Of a stretch of 64,000 bases of DNA, positions 42,522 to 56,439 are shown piece by piece. The translations under genes and the position numbers were made by a program. Each line of letters starts with the position of its first letter. The first letter of the stretch is position 1. Under the pieces are notes generated by a model. That model was not told the origin of the DNA, searched no databases, and saw nothing but the letters and a program-made list of their open reading frames with translations. The DNA comes from Pseudomonas pudica (GTDB taxonomy: Bacteria > Pseudomonadota > Gammaproteobacteria > Pseudomonadales > Pseudomonadaceae): contig NZ_JADLJS010000004.1 in NCBI RefSeq assembly GCF_015680405.1, positions 62,001 through 126,000 of the forward strand. The letters are read 5' to 3'.

Positions 42522-43172
42522 TCATGCCTTGCGGCGCAGTATCAGCAGATGGCGCTGGCCCTGGCAACCTGGAACGGTCAGGGCCTGCTCGCTTTCCACT
42601 GTGAAGTCTGCGGGCAATGCTACCAGTTCATCGGCAGGATGCAGCCCCTTCATTGCAAGCCATTGCGTCCCGGTGTCGCCAAGGTGGCGGGTCCAGTTGG
42701 TGAAGTTCTCCATGCTGCTGAAGGCGCGGGAGATGATTCCGCTGAACGGTTGTGTAGGCTGGAAGGCTTCGACCCGGCTGTGGATAACCGTGAGGTTGTC
42801 CAGCTTGAGTTCCATTTTCACCTGGGTCAGGAAACGGGTCTTCTTGCCATTGGCGTCCAGCACCGTCACGCGCTTGTGAGGATGCAGGATAGCCAACGGG
42901 ATACCGGGCATGCCACCGCCACTTCCGACATCCAGCCAGTTGTCACGCTCGCTGTGGATAAACGGCATGACACTGAGGCTGTCGAGCAGGTGACGCGACA
43001 CCATCTCGTCGGGGTCGCGCACGGCGGTGAGGTTGTAGGCTTTGTTCCATTTGATCAACAGGGCCAGGTAGCCGAGCAGCTTTTCATGATGCTCGGCGTT
43101 CAGCTCGACACCGAGCTGGCGCGCACCTGTGGACAACTCTTCAGCGTGTTGCGGGGTGACCAGGGAACTCAA
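42522..43172 (-). CDS. rsmG: 16S rRNA (guanine-527-N7)-methyltransferase
   Basis: The 216-residue SAM-dependent enzyme has the motif [17 protein letters not shown] (about residue 73) and [21 protein letters not shown] upstream of it, as in GidB/RsmG. It modifies G527 of 16S rRNA. Its start overlaps the mnmG stop codon by 4 bp (ATGA). Two exact DnaA boxes (42781, 42953) lie in the gene. Confidence 0.96.
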   Translation of the reverse strand: MSSLVTPQHAEELSTGARQLGVELNAEHHEKLLGYLALLIKWNKAYNLTAVRDPDEMVSRHLLDSLSVMPFIHSERDNWLDVGSGGGMPGIPLAILHPHKRVTVLDANGKKTRFLTQVKMELKLDNLTVIHSRVEAFQPTQPFSGIISRAFSSMENFTNWTRHLGDTGTQWLAMKGLHPADELVALPADFTVESEQALTVPGCQGQRHLLILRRKA

Positions 43173-45064
43173 GCGCTTTGCTCCAATTCGCGGCCAGCGC
43201 CGCGTTTTTTCAAGTGAATCAGCAACAAGGAAATCGCTGCCGGGGTCACGCCCGGGATGCGCGAAGCCTGGCCCAGGGTTTCCGGACGGGTCTGGCCAAG
43301 CTTGCCCTGGATTTCCTTGGACAGGCCGGAAATCGTCGAGTAATCGATATCCACAGGCAGGCGAGTGTCTTCACTGGCGCGCAGACGTGCGATTTCATCC
43401 TGCTGGCGGTCGATGTAACCGGCGTACTTGGTGCGGATCTCGACCTGCTCGGCGACCTGTGGATCGATCGCTTCGCCACCGGTTGCCTCGATCAGCCCGG
43501 CGTAGTCGATTTCCGGGCGGGCAAGCAGGTTCAGCAGGCTGTACTCGTGGCTGAGCGGGGTACCGAACTTATCCACAATGGCCTGACCTTGCTCGGTGTT
43601 CGGGCGTACCCAGGTCGACTTCAGGCGCTGCTCCTCGCGTTCGATGCCGTCGCGCTTGGCGCAAAAGGCAGACCAACGCTGGTCGTCGATCAGGCCGAGC
43701 TCGCGGCCCTTTTCGGTCAGGCGCAGGTCGGCGTTGTCTTCGCGCAGGATCAGGCGGTACTCGGCACGCGAAGTGAACATGCGGTACGGCTCCTGGGTAC
43801 CCAGGGTAATCAGGTCGTCGACCAGTACGCCGATGTACGCCTCGTCGCGGCGCGGGCACCAGCTGTCTCGGCCCAGCGCCCGCAGGGCTGCGTTGGTCCC
43901 GGCCAGCAAACCCTGAGCGCCGGCTTCTTCGTAACCGGTGGTGCCGTTGATCTGGCCGGCGAAGAACAGGCCGCCGATGACTTTGGTCTCGAGGCTGTAC
44001 TTGAGGTCACGCGGGTCGAAGTAGTCGTATTCGATGGCATAGCCCGGGCGGACGATGTGGGCGTTCTCCATGCCGCGGATCGACCGTACCAACTCCAGCT
44101 GCACGTCGAACGGTAGCGAAGTGGAAATACCGTTGGGGTACAGCTCATGGGTGGTCAGGCCTTCCGGCTCGATGAACACCTGGTGGCTTTCCTTGTCGGC
44201 GAAGCGGTGGATCTTGTCCTCGATCGACGGGCAGTAGCGCGGGCCGACACCTTCGATCACACCCGAGTACATCGGCGAACGGTCGAGGTTCGAGGCGATG
44301 ATCTCGTGGGTGCGCGCATTTGTGTGGGTAATCCAGCAGCTCACCTGGCGCGGGTGCATCTGGGCATTGCCCATGAAGGACATCACAGGAATCGGCGTAT
44401 CGCCTGGCTGCTCGGTCATCACCGAGAAGTCCACCGAACGGCCGTCGATACGCGGCGGAGTACCGGTTTTCAGGCGGCCGACGCGCAACGGCAATTCACG
44501 CATGCGGTGGGCCAGGGCGATCGAAGGTGGATCGCCGGCGCGACCGCCGGAATGGTTTTGCAGACCAATGTGGATAAGGCCGCCAAGGAAGGTACCGGTG
44601 GTCAGTACCACCGATTCGGCGAAGAAACGCAGGCCCATCTGGGTCACCACGCCTTTGACCTGGTCCTGCTCGACGATCAGGTCGTCGCAGGACTGCTGGA
44701 ATATCCACAGGTTCGGCTGGTTTTCCAGGATTTCACGCACCACTGCCTTGTAGATAGCGCGGTCGGCCTGTGCACGGGTGGCGCGTACGGCCGGGCCCTT
44801 GCGGTTGTTCAAAACGCGGAACTGGATGCCGCTCTTGTCGGTGGCCAGCGCCATGGCGCCGCCGAGGGCATCGATCTCTTTGACCAGATGGCTTTTGCCA
44901 ATACCGCCAATGGCGGGGTTGCAGCTCATGTGACCGAGGGTTTCCACGTTATGGGTCAGCAGCAGGGTTTTCACACCCATGCGTGCAGACGCAAGCGCAG
45001 CCTCGGTACCGGCATGGCCGCCGCCGATGACGATCACTTCAAAACGGGAAGGGAAATCCACCAC
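43169..45064 (-). CDS. mnmG: tRNA uridine-34 carboxymethylaminomethyl-modification enzyme MnmG (GidA)
   Basis: The 631-residue FAD protein works with MnmE to install cmnm5 on wobble U34 of certain tRNAs. It opens with the FAD-binding [21 protein letters not shown]. Other family parts are [23 protein letters not shown], the second dinucleotide-binding segment, and a helical C-terminus for MnmE/tRNA binding. It is followed by rsmG-parA-parB. Two exact DnaA boxes (43569, 44569) lie in the gene. The gap upstream is an origin-like region. Confidence 0.97.
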   Translation of the reverse strand: MVDFPSRFEVIVIGGGHAGTEAALASARMGVKTLLLTHNVETLGHMSCNPAIGGIGKSHLVKEIDALGGAMALATDKSGIQFRVLNNRKGPAVRATRAQADRAIYKAVVREILENQPNLWIFQQSCDDLIVEQDQVKGVVTQMGLRFFAESVVLTTGTFLGGLIHIGLQNHSGGRAGDPPSIALAHRMRELPLRVGRLKTGTPPRIDGRSVDFSVMTEQPGDTPIPVMSFMGNAQMHPRQVSCWITHTNARTHEIIASNLDRSPMYSGVIEGVGPRYCPSIEDKIHRFADKESHQVFIEPEGLTTHELYPNGISTSLPFDVQLELVRSIRGMENAHIVRPGYAIEYDYFDPRDLKYSLETKVIGGLFFAGQINGTTGYEEAGAQGLLAGTNAALRALGRDSWCPRRDEAYIGVLVDDLITLGTQEPYRMFTSRAEYRLILREDNADLRLTEKGRELGLIDDQRWSAFCAKRDGIEREEQRLKSTWVRPNTEQGQAIVDKFGTPLSHEYSLLNLLARPEIDYAGLIEATGGEAIDPQVAEQVEIRTKYAGYIDRQQDEIARLRASEDTRLPVDIDYSTISGLSKEIQGKLGQTRPETLGQASRIPGVTPAAISLLLIHLKKRGAGRELEQSA

Positions 45065-45580
45065 GCACCTCGTGCCTGTTTTTGCGAATAGAGAAGGTAA
45101 GCGGACAAGTATAGGGACTTCACACCCTTTAAAGAAACCGTCTGAGCAAATTTTGACCAGTCTGTGGATGAGTGGCAGCCAACAGAAATCAAAAAGGAGA
45201 AAGTTAAAAAAGCTTTGTTTTTATGTTTATTCTTATGCACAAGCTTTTCTGTGGATAAGCTCATGCAGGCCTTTACCCATGCTGTGTAGAGCAAAATTAA
45301 ACCCTGTGGCTGGAGTACCATGAGGGCTCTGGATAAGACGATTTAGCCTGTGGATTAAATGGCTTGTTACCCACAGGCGGGTTTATCCTCAGAAAAAAAT
45401 CCTGCTTATCAACGGAGCTGAAGGCGAGTTTTCCACAGGGCTCCTGAGAGAAGATTGGGGTAGGTGAATGAAAAAAATATGAACCTGCACCGGCCTCTTC
45501 GCGGGTGAACCCGCTCCCACAGGGTTCTGCACAGCCTTCAGGTGCGGCGCGATTTCCGTAGAAGCTGCGAAATTTGAGGT
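45065..45580. other. Second origin-like intergenic region (mnmG-mnmE)
   Basis: This 567-bp gene-free gap (to the mnmE stop at 45632) is AT-rich at about 45180-45260. It has an exact TTATGCACA (45233-45241) and an exact DnaA box (45250-45258), with one-mismatch boxes at 45349, 45367 and 45429. The block 45348-45377 matches oriC block 49919-49948 at 27 of 30 bases. Two autonomously replicating regions near gidA and dnaA have been described for Pseudomonas. The right part holds a REP element and the mnmE terminator. Confidence 0.75.
45488..45523. repeat. REP element in the mnmG-mnmE gap
   Basis: This is a single REP unit of the GGCCTCTTCGCGGGTGAACC type, with internal GCGGGTGAACCCGC symmetry. 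It lies next to the DnaA-box region, downstream of mnmE. Confidence 0.85.
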
Positions 45581-45608
45581 AAAAAAAAGCCGCTCACGAA
45601 GGAGCGGC
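45581..45608 (-). terminator. Intrinsic terminator of mnmE
   Basis: GCCGCTC-ACGAAG-GAGCGGC, on the minus strand followed by eight T residues, lies 24 bp past the mnmE stop codon. Confidence 0.93.
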
Positions 45609-45631
45609 TCTTGGTTTTGCCTGGCTGTGAA

Positions 45632-47002
45632 TTACTTACCGATGCAGAAGCTGGAGAAAATCCGCCCCAGCAGGTCGTCAGAGCTGAATGCCCCGGTAAT
45701 CTCCCCCAGGGCCTGCTGCGCCTGGCGCAGGTCTTCCGCCAACAGCTCACCCGCGCCAGCCAAGGTCAGTTGTGCACGGCCATGTTCCAGGTGCTCACTG
45801 GCCTGGCGCAGGGCATCCAGATGGCGCCGGCGAGCGCTGAAACCACTCTCGGCCGTCTGTTCATAACCCATGCAGGCTTTCAGGTGGTCACGCAACAACT
45901 GCAGCCCTGCATCGTCCCCTTTGGCACTGAGGGTGATCGTTACATGGCCGTCATCGCACTGTTCCAGCGCTACCTGCTCACCACTAAGATCGGCCTTGTT
46001 CCGAATCAGCGTCACCTTGGCCGGGTCTGGCCGCTGGTCGAGAAATTCTGGCCACAGGGCGAACGGGTCGCTGGCCTCGGGCGCGGTGGAATCCACCACC
46101 AACAACACCCGGTCTGCCTCGCCAATGGCCTTCAGCGCACGTTCCACGCCAATCTTTTCCACATGGTCATCGGTGTCGCGCAAACCGGCAGTATCGACCA
46201 CGTGCAGCGGCATGCCGTCGATGTGGATATGTTCGCGCAGGATGTCCCGCGTGGTGCCGGCAATATCGGTGACGATGGCCGCTTCCCGCCCCGCCAGCTG
46301 GTTCAGCAGGCTCGACTTGCCAGCATTCGGCCGACCGGCGATGACCACGGTCATGCCGTCGCGCAGCAAAGCGCCCTGCCCGGCTTCCCGCTGCACTGTG
46401 GACAACTCGCCGCGAACGTTATCGAGCATCGAAAGTACATGGCCATCAGCGAGGAAGTCGATTTCTTCCTCGGGGAAGTCGATCGCCGCCTCGACGTAGA
46501 TGCGCAGGGCTATCAGTGCTTCGGTCAGGCTGTGCACACGCTTGGAGAACTCGCCCTGCAGCGAACGCAGTGCGTTGCGCGCAGCCTGGCTGGAACTGGC
46601 TTCGATCAGGTCGGCAATGGCTTCGGCCTGGGCCAGGTCGAGCTTGTCATTGAGGAATGCACGTTCGCTGAACTCACCCGGGCGAGCCAGCCGGCAACCA
46701 ACCTGTACACAGCGCTGCAGCAGCATATCCAGCACCACCGGGCCACCGTGGCCCTGCAGTTCCAGCACGTCCTCGCCGGTGAACGAATTCGGCCCGGGGA
46801 AGAACAGCGCGATCCCTTCGTCCAGCACCAGGCCTTCCTCGTCGCGGAACGGGCCGTAATGGGCGTGGCGCGGGGTAAGCGTACGGCCGGTGATCAACTG
46901 GCCGGCCTTGGCAGCCAGAGGGCCGGACAACCTGACAATACCCACACCGCCACGGCCTTGGGCGGTGGCGATGGCGGCGATGGTTTCACGCACAGTGTTC
47001 AT
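45632..47002 (-). CDS. mnmE: tRNA modification GTPase MnmE (TrmE)
   Basis: The 456-residue protein is the GTPase partner of MnmG. The N-terminal tetrahydrofolate-binding domain (about 1-120) begins [22 protein letters not shown] helical region is interrupted by the G domain with Walker [30 protein letters not shown] and NKADL. The C-terminus is the diagnostic FCIGK with its catalytic cysteine. Standard length. Confidence 0.97.
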   Translation of the reverse strand: MNTVRETIAAIATAQGRGGVGIVRLSGPLAAKAGQLITGRTLTPRHAHYGPFRDEEGLVLDEGIALFFPGPNSFTGEDVLELQGHGGPVVLDMLLQRCVQVGCRLARPGEFSERAFLNDKLDLAQAEAIADLIEASSSQAARNALRSLQGEFSKRVHSLTEALIALRIYVEAAIDFPEEEIDFLADGHVLSMLDNVRGELSTVQREAGQGALLRDGMTVVIAGRPNAGKSSLLNQLAGREAAIVTDIAGTTRDILREHIHIDGMPLHVVDTAGLRDTDDHVEKIGVERALKAIGEADRVLLVVDSTAPEASDPFALWPEFLDQRPDPAKVTLIRNKADLSGEQVALEQCDDGHVTITLSAKGDDAGLQLLRDHLKACMGYEQTAESGFSARRRHLDALRQASEHLEHGRAQLTLAGAGELLAEDLRQAQQALGEITGAFSSDDLLGRIFSSFCIGK

Positions 47003-47035
47003 GCTCGAAAGCCTCTACGACAAAAACGACAGATA

Positions 47036-47066
47036 GCAAAAACGCCCCACTAGGGGGCGTTTTTTA
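47036..47066 (-). terminator. Intrinsic terminator of the rpmH-yidC operon
   Basis: AACGCCCC-ACTA-GGGGGCGTT is flanked by A and T runs on both strands. It stands 25 bp past the yidC stop codon and before mnmE. Confidence 0.93.
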
Positions 47067-47090
47067 TTCACAGGCTAGCGCAGTAGCCTG

Positions 47091-48773
47091 TCAAGCAGCA
47101 GCTTTTTTGCTGGCTGCTTCGATGCTGCGGGTGATGTACCACTGCTGTGCGATCGACAGGCAGTTGTTCACAACCCAGTACAGCACCAGACCAGCCGGGA
47201 ACCACAGGAAGAAGAAGGTGAAGATGATCGGCATCATTTTCATCACCTTGGCCTGCATTGGATCCGGCGGCGTCGGGTTCAGGCGCTGCTGGATGAACAT
47301 GGTGGCGCCCATGATGATCGGCAGGATGAAGAACGGATCCTTGATCGACAGGTCGGTAATCCACAGCATCCATGGAGCCTGGCGCATTTCCACGCTTTCC
47401 AGCAGTACCCAGTACAGGGCCAGGAACACTGGCATCTGCACCAGGATCGGCAGGCAGCCGCCCAGCGGGTTGATCTTCTCCTTTTTGTACAGCTCCATCA
47501 TCGCCTGGGACATCTTCTGGCGATCGTCACCGAAGCGTTCCTTCAGTGCAGCGAGCTTCGGCGCAACGGCACGCATGCGCGCCATCGAACGGTAGCTGGC
47601 AGCCGACAGCGGGAAGAACAGGCCTTTGATCAGCATGGTCAGCACGATGATCGACCAGCCCCAGTTACCCAGCAGGCTGTGGATATGTTGCAGCAGCCAG
47701 AAGATCGGCTGGGCGATGAACCACAGGAAGCCATAGTCGACGGTCAGTTCCAGGCCTGGGGACAACTCTTTCAGCTTGGACTGGATTTTCGGGCCGGCGT
47801 ACAGCATGGCGCTGGTTTCGACCTTGCCGCCAGCAGGCACGCTGATGGCCGGGCCGGTGTAGCCGATGATGTAGTTGCCCTGGCTGTCCTTGCGGGTCTG
47901 GACAACGTTGTTGTCCGACTTGGCCGGAATCCAGGCGGTCACGAAGTAGTGCTGCAGCCAGGCAACCCAGCCGCCGGACACATTTTCTTTCAAACTACCT
48001 TTGTCGATGTCCTTCATCGAGACCTTTTTGTAAGGCTCGGAAGCAGTCCACAGGGCAGCGCCCAGGTAGGTGGCGGTACCGGTGGCGGTGCTCGAAGACG
48101 GATCGGAGCTGGCGTCACGCTTGAGCTGGGCAAACATGTTGCCGCTCCAAGCCTGGCCGCTCTGGTTGTCGATCAGGTAGCTGACGGTCAGGTCATATTC
48201 GCCGCGCTTAAAGGTGAAGCGCTTGATGTAGTTGACGCCGTTGTCGCTGAACTTCAGGTCGACCACCAGTTGTTCCTGGCCATCGGCCAGCTGGTAACCC
48301 TTCTTGTCGGTAGCGTATAGAGGGCGACCGGCAGGACGGGCATCCGGACCGTTTACGCCGGTCAGGCCGCTTTGTGCCAGGTAGACACGCTCGCCACCGT
48401 TGTCGAACAGCTGGAACGGAATGTCCGGGTGATCCTGGCGACGTGGGTATTGCGGCAGGTTCAGCTGGACGATGTCACCGCCAACCGGATCGATAGCCAG
48501 CTCCAGGACATCGGTCTTGACCCGGATCAGGTCCTTGCTGACCGCAACCGGTGCCAGTTCGGCTGCGCTGGTTTCGGCGTTGGCGCTTGGCACATCGGCG
48601 CTGGCGCCGGCATTACCGGCCGGTACGCCATCCGGCAAACCCGGGGCAACGGTGCTGGCAGCAGTATTCTGAGTCGGCAGGGCAGCCTGGCCGTAGTCCT
48701 GGTTCCACTTGAGGACCATGACGTAGGACACGATTGCCAGGGCGACGATCAGGATCGTGCGTTTAATATCCAT
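47091..48773 (-). CDS. yidC: Membrane protein insertase YidC
   Basis: The 560-residue inner-membrane insertase works with or without SecYEG. Evidence is the N-terminal signal-anchor IKRTILIVALAIVSYVMVLKW, a large periplasmic domain (about 60-345), and the C-terminal YidC/Oxa1 core, which has GNWGWSIIVLTMLIKGLFFPL with the groove arginine a little after it (SYRSMARMR). I chose the ATG at 48773 rather than a longer frame that overlaps yidD in sequence. It follows yidD by 2 bp. Confidence 0.96.
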   Translation of the reverse strand: MDIKRTILIVALAIVSYVMVLKWNQDYGQAALPTQNTAASTVAPGLPDGVPAGNAGASADVPSANAETSAAELAPVAVSKDLIRVKTDVLELAIDPVGGDIVQLNLPQYPRRQDHPDIPFQLFDNGGERVYLAQSGLTGVNGPDARPAGRPLYATDKKGYQLADGQEQLVVDLKFSDNGVNYIKRFTFKRGEYDLTVSYLIDNQSGQAWSGNMFAQLKRDASSDPSSSTATGTATYLGAALWTASEPYKKVSMKDIDKGSLKENVSGGWVAWLQHYFVTAWIPAKSDNNVVQTRKDSQGNYIIGYTGPAISVPAGGKVETSAMLYAGPKIQSKLKELSPGLELTVDYGFLWFIAQPIFWLLQHIHSLLGNWGWSIIVLTMLIKGLFFPLSAASYRSMARMRAVAPKLAALKERFGDDRQKMSQAMMELYKKEKINPLGGCLPILVQMPVFLALYWVLLESVEMRQAPWMLWITDLSIKDPFFILPIIMGATMFIQQRLNPTPPDPMQAKVMKMMPIIFTFFFLWFPAGLVLYWVVNNCLSIAQQWYITRSIEAASKKAAA

Positions 48774-48775
48774 GA

Positions 48776-49021
48776 TTACTCGGCTATCGAAGAAGTTCGG
48801 GAGGAAGGAGCGGGAGGAACGGGATCGAAACCGCCGTCGTTCCACGGATGACAACGCCCCAGGCGACGAACGGCTAGCCACCCACCACGCCAGAGGCCGT
48901 GGTTTTCGATGGCTTCATAGGCATAACAGGAGCAACTGGGGAAGAAACGACAGTGGTTGGCCATCAGAGGACTAATGGCGTAACGGTAAAACTGGATCGG
49001 AACGAGCGCCAGTTTACGCAT
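48776..49021 (-). CDS. yidD: Membrane protein insertion efficiency factor YidD
   Basis: The 81-residue protein has the family core [20 protein letters not shown], then [15 protein letters not shown] and [15 protein letters not shown], with conserved cysteines. It helps YidC-dependent insertion at the inner membrane. Its start overlaps the rnpA stop region by 8 bp, so the two are coupled. Confidence 0.95.
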   Translation of the reverse strand: MRKLALVPIQFYRYAISPLMANHCRFFPSCSCYAYEAIENHGLWRGGWLAVRRLGRCHPWNDGGFDPVPPAPSSRTSSIAE

Positions 49022-49418
49022 CTTGGCTGTCTACCCCTGCGGAATTGGCGGTCACTGCTGGAGTGGGCCGGCTGCGCGCCAGGCGTTTCCAGAGTTTGCC
49101 AAAGTGTTGGTGCAATTCCGGGTTTTCTATCTCACCCAATCCCTTGCGCGCGACGATCACAATGTCCAAACCGGCAAGCAAATGCTGGTTCAGGCGAAAG
49201 GAATCGCGCATCAAGCGCTTGAGGCGGTTGCGTTGAACGGCGAGCTTGACGCTCTTCTTGCCGATCACCAGGCCGAGGCGTGGGTGATCGAGGCCGTTCT
49301 CGCGAGCAAGGATCAGCAGGTTTTTCCCTGGAACCTTGCCGGTTGGGGAGTCGAAGACCGCTTTGAAATGTCGGGGTGTAAGCAGTCGCTTTTCCCGACT
49401 GAAGTCCTGACTCACCAC
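49014..49418 (-). CDS. rnpA: RNase P protein component
   Basis: The 134-residue basic protein binds RnpB RNA to process tRNA 5' ends. The RNase P signature is [22 protein letters not shown], preceded by RLGLVIG. I chose the GTG at 49418, giving [13 protein letters not shown], which agrees with the known P. putida length of 134; a second GTG at 49415 is possible. It begins 13 bp after rpmH. Confidence 0.93.
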   Translation of the reverse strand: MVSQDFSREKRLLTPRHFKAVFDSPTGKVPGKNLLILARENGLDHPRLGLVIGKKSVKLAVQRNRLKRLMRDSFRLNQHLLAGLDIVIVARKGLGEIENPELHQHFGKLWKRLARSRPTPAVTANSAGVDSQDA

Positions 49419-49431
49419 CTGTGCCGAAAAA

Positions 49432-49566
49432 TCAAATGGCCAGACGCTTACGGCCTTTGGCACGACGACGCGACAGAACAGCGCGGCCGTTCTTGGTAGC
49501 CATACGGGCACGGAAGCCGTGGGTGCGCGCGCGCTTGATGGTGCTTGGTTGGAAAGTACGTTTCAT
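49432..49566 (-). CDS. rpmH: 50S ribosomal protein L34
   Basis: The 44-residue protein starts [20 protein letters not shown] and ends in a lysine/arginine-rich tail (GRKRLAI), the canonical L34. It is the first gene of the rpmH-rnpA-yidD-yidC operon, facing away from oriC. Confidence 0.97.
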   Translation of the reverse strand: MKRTFQPSTIKRARTHGFRARMATKNGRAVLSRRRAKGRKRLAI

Positions 49567-50161
49567 GGCGTGTTACCTGGTTTGTCGACGACGGGCCGGG
49601 ATGGCCCCCTTTTTAAGAGACCGGCGATTCTAGAGAAAGCAAGCCCGTAGGTCAATTTCCAACCAGTCTTTCCATATAGAGCACGTGATGGACGGTGCGT
49701 GCCTGCCCTCCCCCAGGGGGTGCTTGATCGGACACACGAATTGGGGACAACATGAAAAAAAAGAAGAGGCATATAAAAAGCTTTTCTAAAGAATCTATAA
49801 ATCTTAAGTGGATAACCTTCTGTGGATAACCTGATTTAGGCCAGAAAATACGGGCTGTACAGAGTTTTACAACTGTGTTCTCAACCGGTGCTGCGCTTGT
49901 TTTCTTCGTGGGCAGAAGCTGTGGATTAAAAGGCTACTTACCCACAGGTGAGTTATCAACAGGCCTGACCTCAGGGTTGTGCATAGCGCTCATGACTGCT
50001 TATCCACAGGGCTTATTCACAGTGCGATGAAGCTGTTTTGGTCGATAAATGGCTGTTTTGTCATGGTTCCTAACGTGTCCACATGTGGATAACTGAACGC
50101 TCGACCGGTACAATGGCGGTTTGTTTTTGCCTCATCCGGCTTTCAAACTCAGGGGATATCC
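49567..50161. other. oriC: Chromosomal replication origin oriC (rpmH-dnaA gap)
   Basis: This 595-bp gene-free gap has exact DnaA boxes at 49821-49829 (complement), 50000-50008, 50013-50021 (TTATTCACA) and 50084-50092 (complement). One-mismatch boxes lie at 49808, 49920, 49938 and 49953. A strongly AT-rich segment at about 49750-49815 is a candidate unwinding element. The dnaA and rpmH promoters must also lie here. Position and box cluster match the known Pseudomonas origin. Confidence 0.95.
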
Positions 50162-51688
50162 GTGTCAGTGGAACTTTGGCAGCAGTGCGTGGAGCTTCTG
50201 CGCGATGAACTGCCTGCCCAGCAATTCAACACCTGGATCCGTCCGCTACAGGTCGAAGCCGAAGGCGACGAGTTGCGCGTCTATGCGCCTAACCGTTTCG
50301 TTCTCGATTGGGTCAATGAAAAGTACCTTGGTCGTTTGCTCGAGCTGTTGGGCGAAAACGGCAGCGGCATTGCGCCTGCCCTTTCCTTGTTGATCGGCAG
50401 CCGTCGCAGCTCTGCGCCACGTGCCGCACCCAACGCGCCAGTAAGTGCTGCGGTGGCCGCCTCGCTGGCCCAGAGCCAGACACCGAAGGCAGTGCCGGCA
50501 GCGGTCGAACCCGTCGCCGTCGCGGCGGCCGAGCCTGTGCTTGTCGATGAACTGGCCGAGCCATCCTCGCGTGATAGCTTCGATGCCATGGCCGAACCGG
50601 CTTCTGCGTCGGCTGGCAGTGCACGGACCGAACAGCGCACCGTGCAGGTTGAAGGTGCGCTCAAGCACACCAGTTACCTGAACCGCACCTTCACGTTCGA
50701 TACCTTCGTCGAAGGTAAGTCGAACCAGCTGGCGCGCGCGGCTGCCTGGCAGGTGGCAGACAACCCCAAGCATGGCTATAACCCGCTCTTCCTTTATGGT
50801 GGTGTGGGCCTGGGTAAAACCCACCTCATGCATGCTGTGGGTAACCACCTGCTGAAGAAGAACCCGAATGCCAAGGTCGTGTACCTGCATTCGGAGCGCT
50901 TCGTCGCGGACATGGTCAAGGCGCTGCAACTCAATGCCATCAACGAATTCAAGCGTTTCTACCGCTCGGTGGATGCGCTGCTGATCGACGACATCCAGTT
51001 CTTTGCCCGTAAAGAGCGCTCGCAGGAAGAGTTTTTCCACACCTTCAACGCCCTGCTCGAGGGTGGCCAGCAGGTGATCCTTACCTCTGATCGCTACCCA
51101 AAGGAAATCGAAGGCCTGGAAGAGCGCTTGAAGTCGCGCTTTGGTTGGGGTCTGACGGTGGCCGTCGAGCCGCCAGAACTGGAAACCCGCGTGGCGATCC
51201 TCATGAAGAAGGCCGACCAAGCCAAGGTCGAACTACCGCATGACGCGGCCTTCTTCATCGCCCAGCGTATCCGCTCCAACGTCCGTGAACTGGAAGGTGC
51301 ATTGAAGCGGGTGATCGCTCACTCGCACTTCATGGGCCGCGACATCACTATCGAACTGATTCGTGAGTCGCTCAAGGATCTGCTGGCGCTGCAGGACAAG
51401 CTGGTTAGTGTGGATAACATTCAGCGTACCGTCGCCGAGTACTACAAGATCAAGATCTCCGATCTGTTGTCCAAGCGTCGTTCGCGTTCCGTGGCGCGTC
51501 CACGACAGGTGGCCATGGCCCTGTCCAAGGAACTGACCAACCACAGTCTGCCGGAAATCGGCGACATGTTCGGTGGTCGGGACCATACGACCGTGCTACA
51601 CGCCTGCCGCAAGATCAACGAACTGAAGGAATCCGACGCGGACATCCGCGAGGACTACAAGAACCTGCTGCGGACGCTGACGACCTGA
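50162..51688 (+). CDS. dnaA: Chromosomal replication initiator DnaA
   Basis: The 508-residue AAA+ initiator has N-terminal domain I ([20 protein letters not shown]), a long low-complexity Ala/Pro linker (about 85-165), an AAA+ core with Walker [17 protein letters not shown] and [13 protein letters not shown], and a DNA-binding domain with [15 protein letters not shown]. The GTG start at 50162 has AGGGG upstream. An exact DnaA box inside the gene (51409) and one in the promoter (50084) suggest autoregulation. dnaN follows after 40 bp. Confidence 0.98.
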   Translation: MSVELWQQCVELLRDELPAQQFNTWIRPLQVEAEGDELRVYAPNRFVLDWVNEKYLGRLLELLGENGSGIAPALSLLIGSRRSSAPRAAPNAPVSAAVAASLAQSQTPKAVPAAVEPVAVAAAEPVLVDELAEPSSRDSFDAMAEPASASAGSARTEQRTVQVEGALKHTSYLNRTFTFDTFVEGKSNQLARAAAWQVADNPKHGYNPLFLYGGVGLGKTHLMHAVGNHLLKKNPNAKVVYLHSERFVADMVKALQLNAINEFKRFYRSVDALLIDDIQFFARKERSQEEFFHTFNALLEGGQQVILTSDRYPKEIEGLEERLKSRFGWGLTVAVEPPELETRVAILMKKADQAKVELPHDAAFFIAQRIRSNVRELEGALKRVIAHSHFMGRDITIELIRESLKDLLALQDKLVSVDNIQRTVAEYYKIKISDLLSKRRSRSVARPRQVAMALSKELTNHSLPEIGDMFGGRDHTTVLHACRKINELKESDADIREDYKNLLRTLTT

Positions 51689-51728
51689 TGGCCGTCTGCG
51701 CAGCTAATTGAAGGCAAGGGACTAGACC

Positions 51729-52832
51729 ATGCATTTCACCATTCAACGCGAAGCCCTGTTGAAACCCCTGCAACTGGTCGCCGGTGTCGTCGAGCGCCGC
51801 CAGACCTTGCCGGTCCTGTCCAACGTATTGCTGGTCGTGCAAGGCCAGCAACTGTCGTTGACTGGTACCGACCTGGAAGTCGAACTGGTAGGCCGCGTGC
51901 AACTGGAAGAGCCGGCCGAGCCTGGCGAAATCACTGTTCCGGCACGCAAGCTGATGGACATTTGCAAAAGCCTGCCGAACGACGCCCTGATCGATATCAA
52001 GGTCGACGAGCAGAAACTGTTGGTCAAGGCCGGCCGCAGCCGTTTTACCCTGTCGACCCTGCCAGCCAATGACTTCCCGACAGTGGAAGAAGGCCCGGGC
52101 TCGCTGACCTGTAACCTGGAACAAAGCAAGCTGCGCCGCCTGATCGAGCGGACCAGTTTCGCCATGGCCCAGCAGGATGTGCGCTACTACCTCAACGGCA
52201 TGCTGCTGGAGGTTTCCCGCAACACCCTGCGAGCTGTGTCCACCGACGGTCACCGTCTGGCGCTGTGCTCCATGGGCGCACCGATCGAGCAGGATGATCG
52301 CCACCAGGTCATCGTGCCACGCAAAGGTATCCTTGAACTGGCACGCCTGCTGACCGACCCGGAAGGCATGGTCAGCATCGTTCTGGGCCAGCACCACATT
52401 CGCGCCACCACCGGTGAATTCACCTTCACTTCCAAGCTGGTCGACGGTAAGTTCCCAGACTACGAGCGCGTACTGCCCAAGGGCGGTGACAAGCTGGTGG
52501 TCGGCGACCGTCAGGCGCTGCGTGAAGCTTTTAGCCGTACTGCGATTCTTTCCAACGAAAAGTACCGCGGTATCCGCCTGCAACTGGCTGCTGGCCAACT
52601 GAAGATCCAGGCCAACAACCCTGAGCAGGAAGAAGCAGAAGAAGAAATCAGCGTGGACTACGAAGGTAGCTCACTGGAAATCGGCTTCAACGTCAGCTAC
52701 CTGCTGGACGTCCTGGGCGTAATGACTACCGAGCAAGTTCGTCTGATCCTGTCCGACTCCAACAGCAGTGCCCTGCTGCAGGAAGCTGGCAATGACGATT
52801 CTTCCTACGTTGTCATGCCGATGCGTCTGTAA
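51729..52832 (+). CDS. dnaN: DNA polymerase III beta sliding clamp
   Basis: The 367-residue three-domain clamp opens MHFTIQREALLKPLQLVAGVVERRQTLPVL and ends DDSSYVVMPMRL, the conserved peptide-binding C-terminus. Standard length. AAGGCAAGGGA precedes the ATG. recF follows after 15 bp. Confidence 0.98.
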   Translation: MHFTIQREALLKPLQLVAGVVERRQTLPVLSNVLLVVQGQQLSLTGTDLEVELVGRVQLEEPAEPGEITVPARKLMDICKSLPNDALIDIKVDEQKLLVKAGRSRFTLSTLPANDFPTVEEGPGSLTCNLEQSKLRRLIERTSFAMAQQDVRYYLNGMLLEVSRNTLRAVSTDGHRLALCSMGAPIEQDDRHQVIVPRKGILELARLLTDPEGMVSIVLGQHHIRATTGEFTFTSKLVDGKFPDYERVLPKGGDKLVVGDRQALREAFSRTAILSNEKYRGIRLQLAAGQLKIQANNPEQEEAEEEISVDYEGSSLEIGFNVSYLLDVLGVMTTEQVRLILSDSNSSALLQEAGNDDSSYVVMPMRL

Positions 52833-52847
52833 CCCGTAGCAGGCGAA

Positions 52848-56376
<3,529 letters not shown>

Positions 56377-56387
56377 TTCGCCTAGAT

Positions 56388-56435
56388 CTACAGGCACTAA
56401 AAAGCCCGCGAAAGCGGGCTTTTTAGTGCCTGTAG
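56388..56435. terminator. Perfect bidirectional terminator after gyrB
   Basis: A 22-bp perfect stem with a GAAA loop (core AAAAAGCCCGC / GCGGGCTTTTT) carries T runs on both strands. It serves gyrB and the convergent RcnB-like gene. Confidence 0.95.
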
Positions 56436-56439
56436 AAAA

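Noticed and set aside
40746..43217. Plus-strand 823-codon open frame
   Set aside because: It is antisense to parB, parA and rsmG, all certain; no ribosome site or domain.
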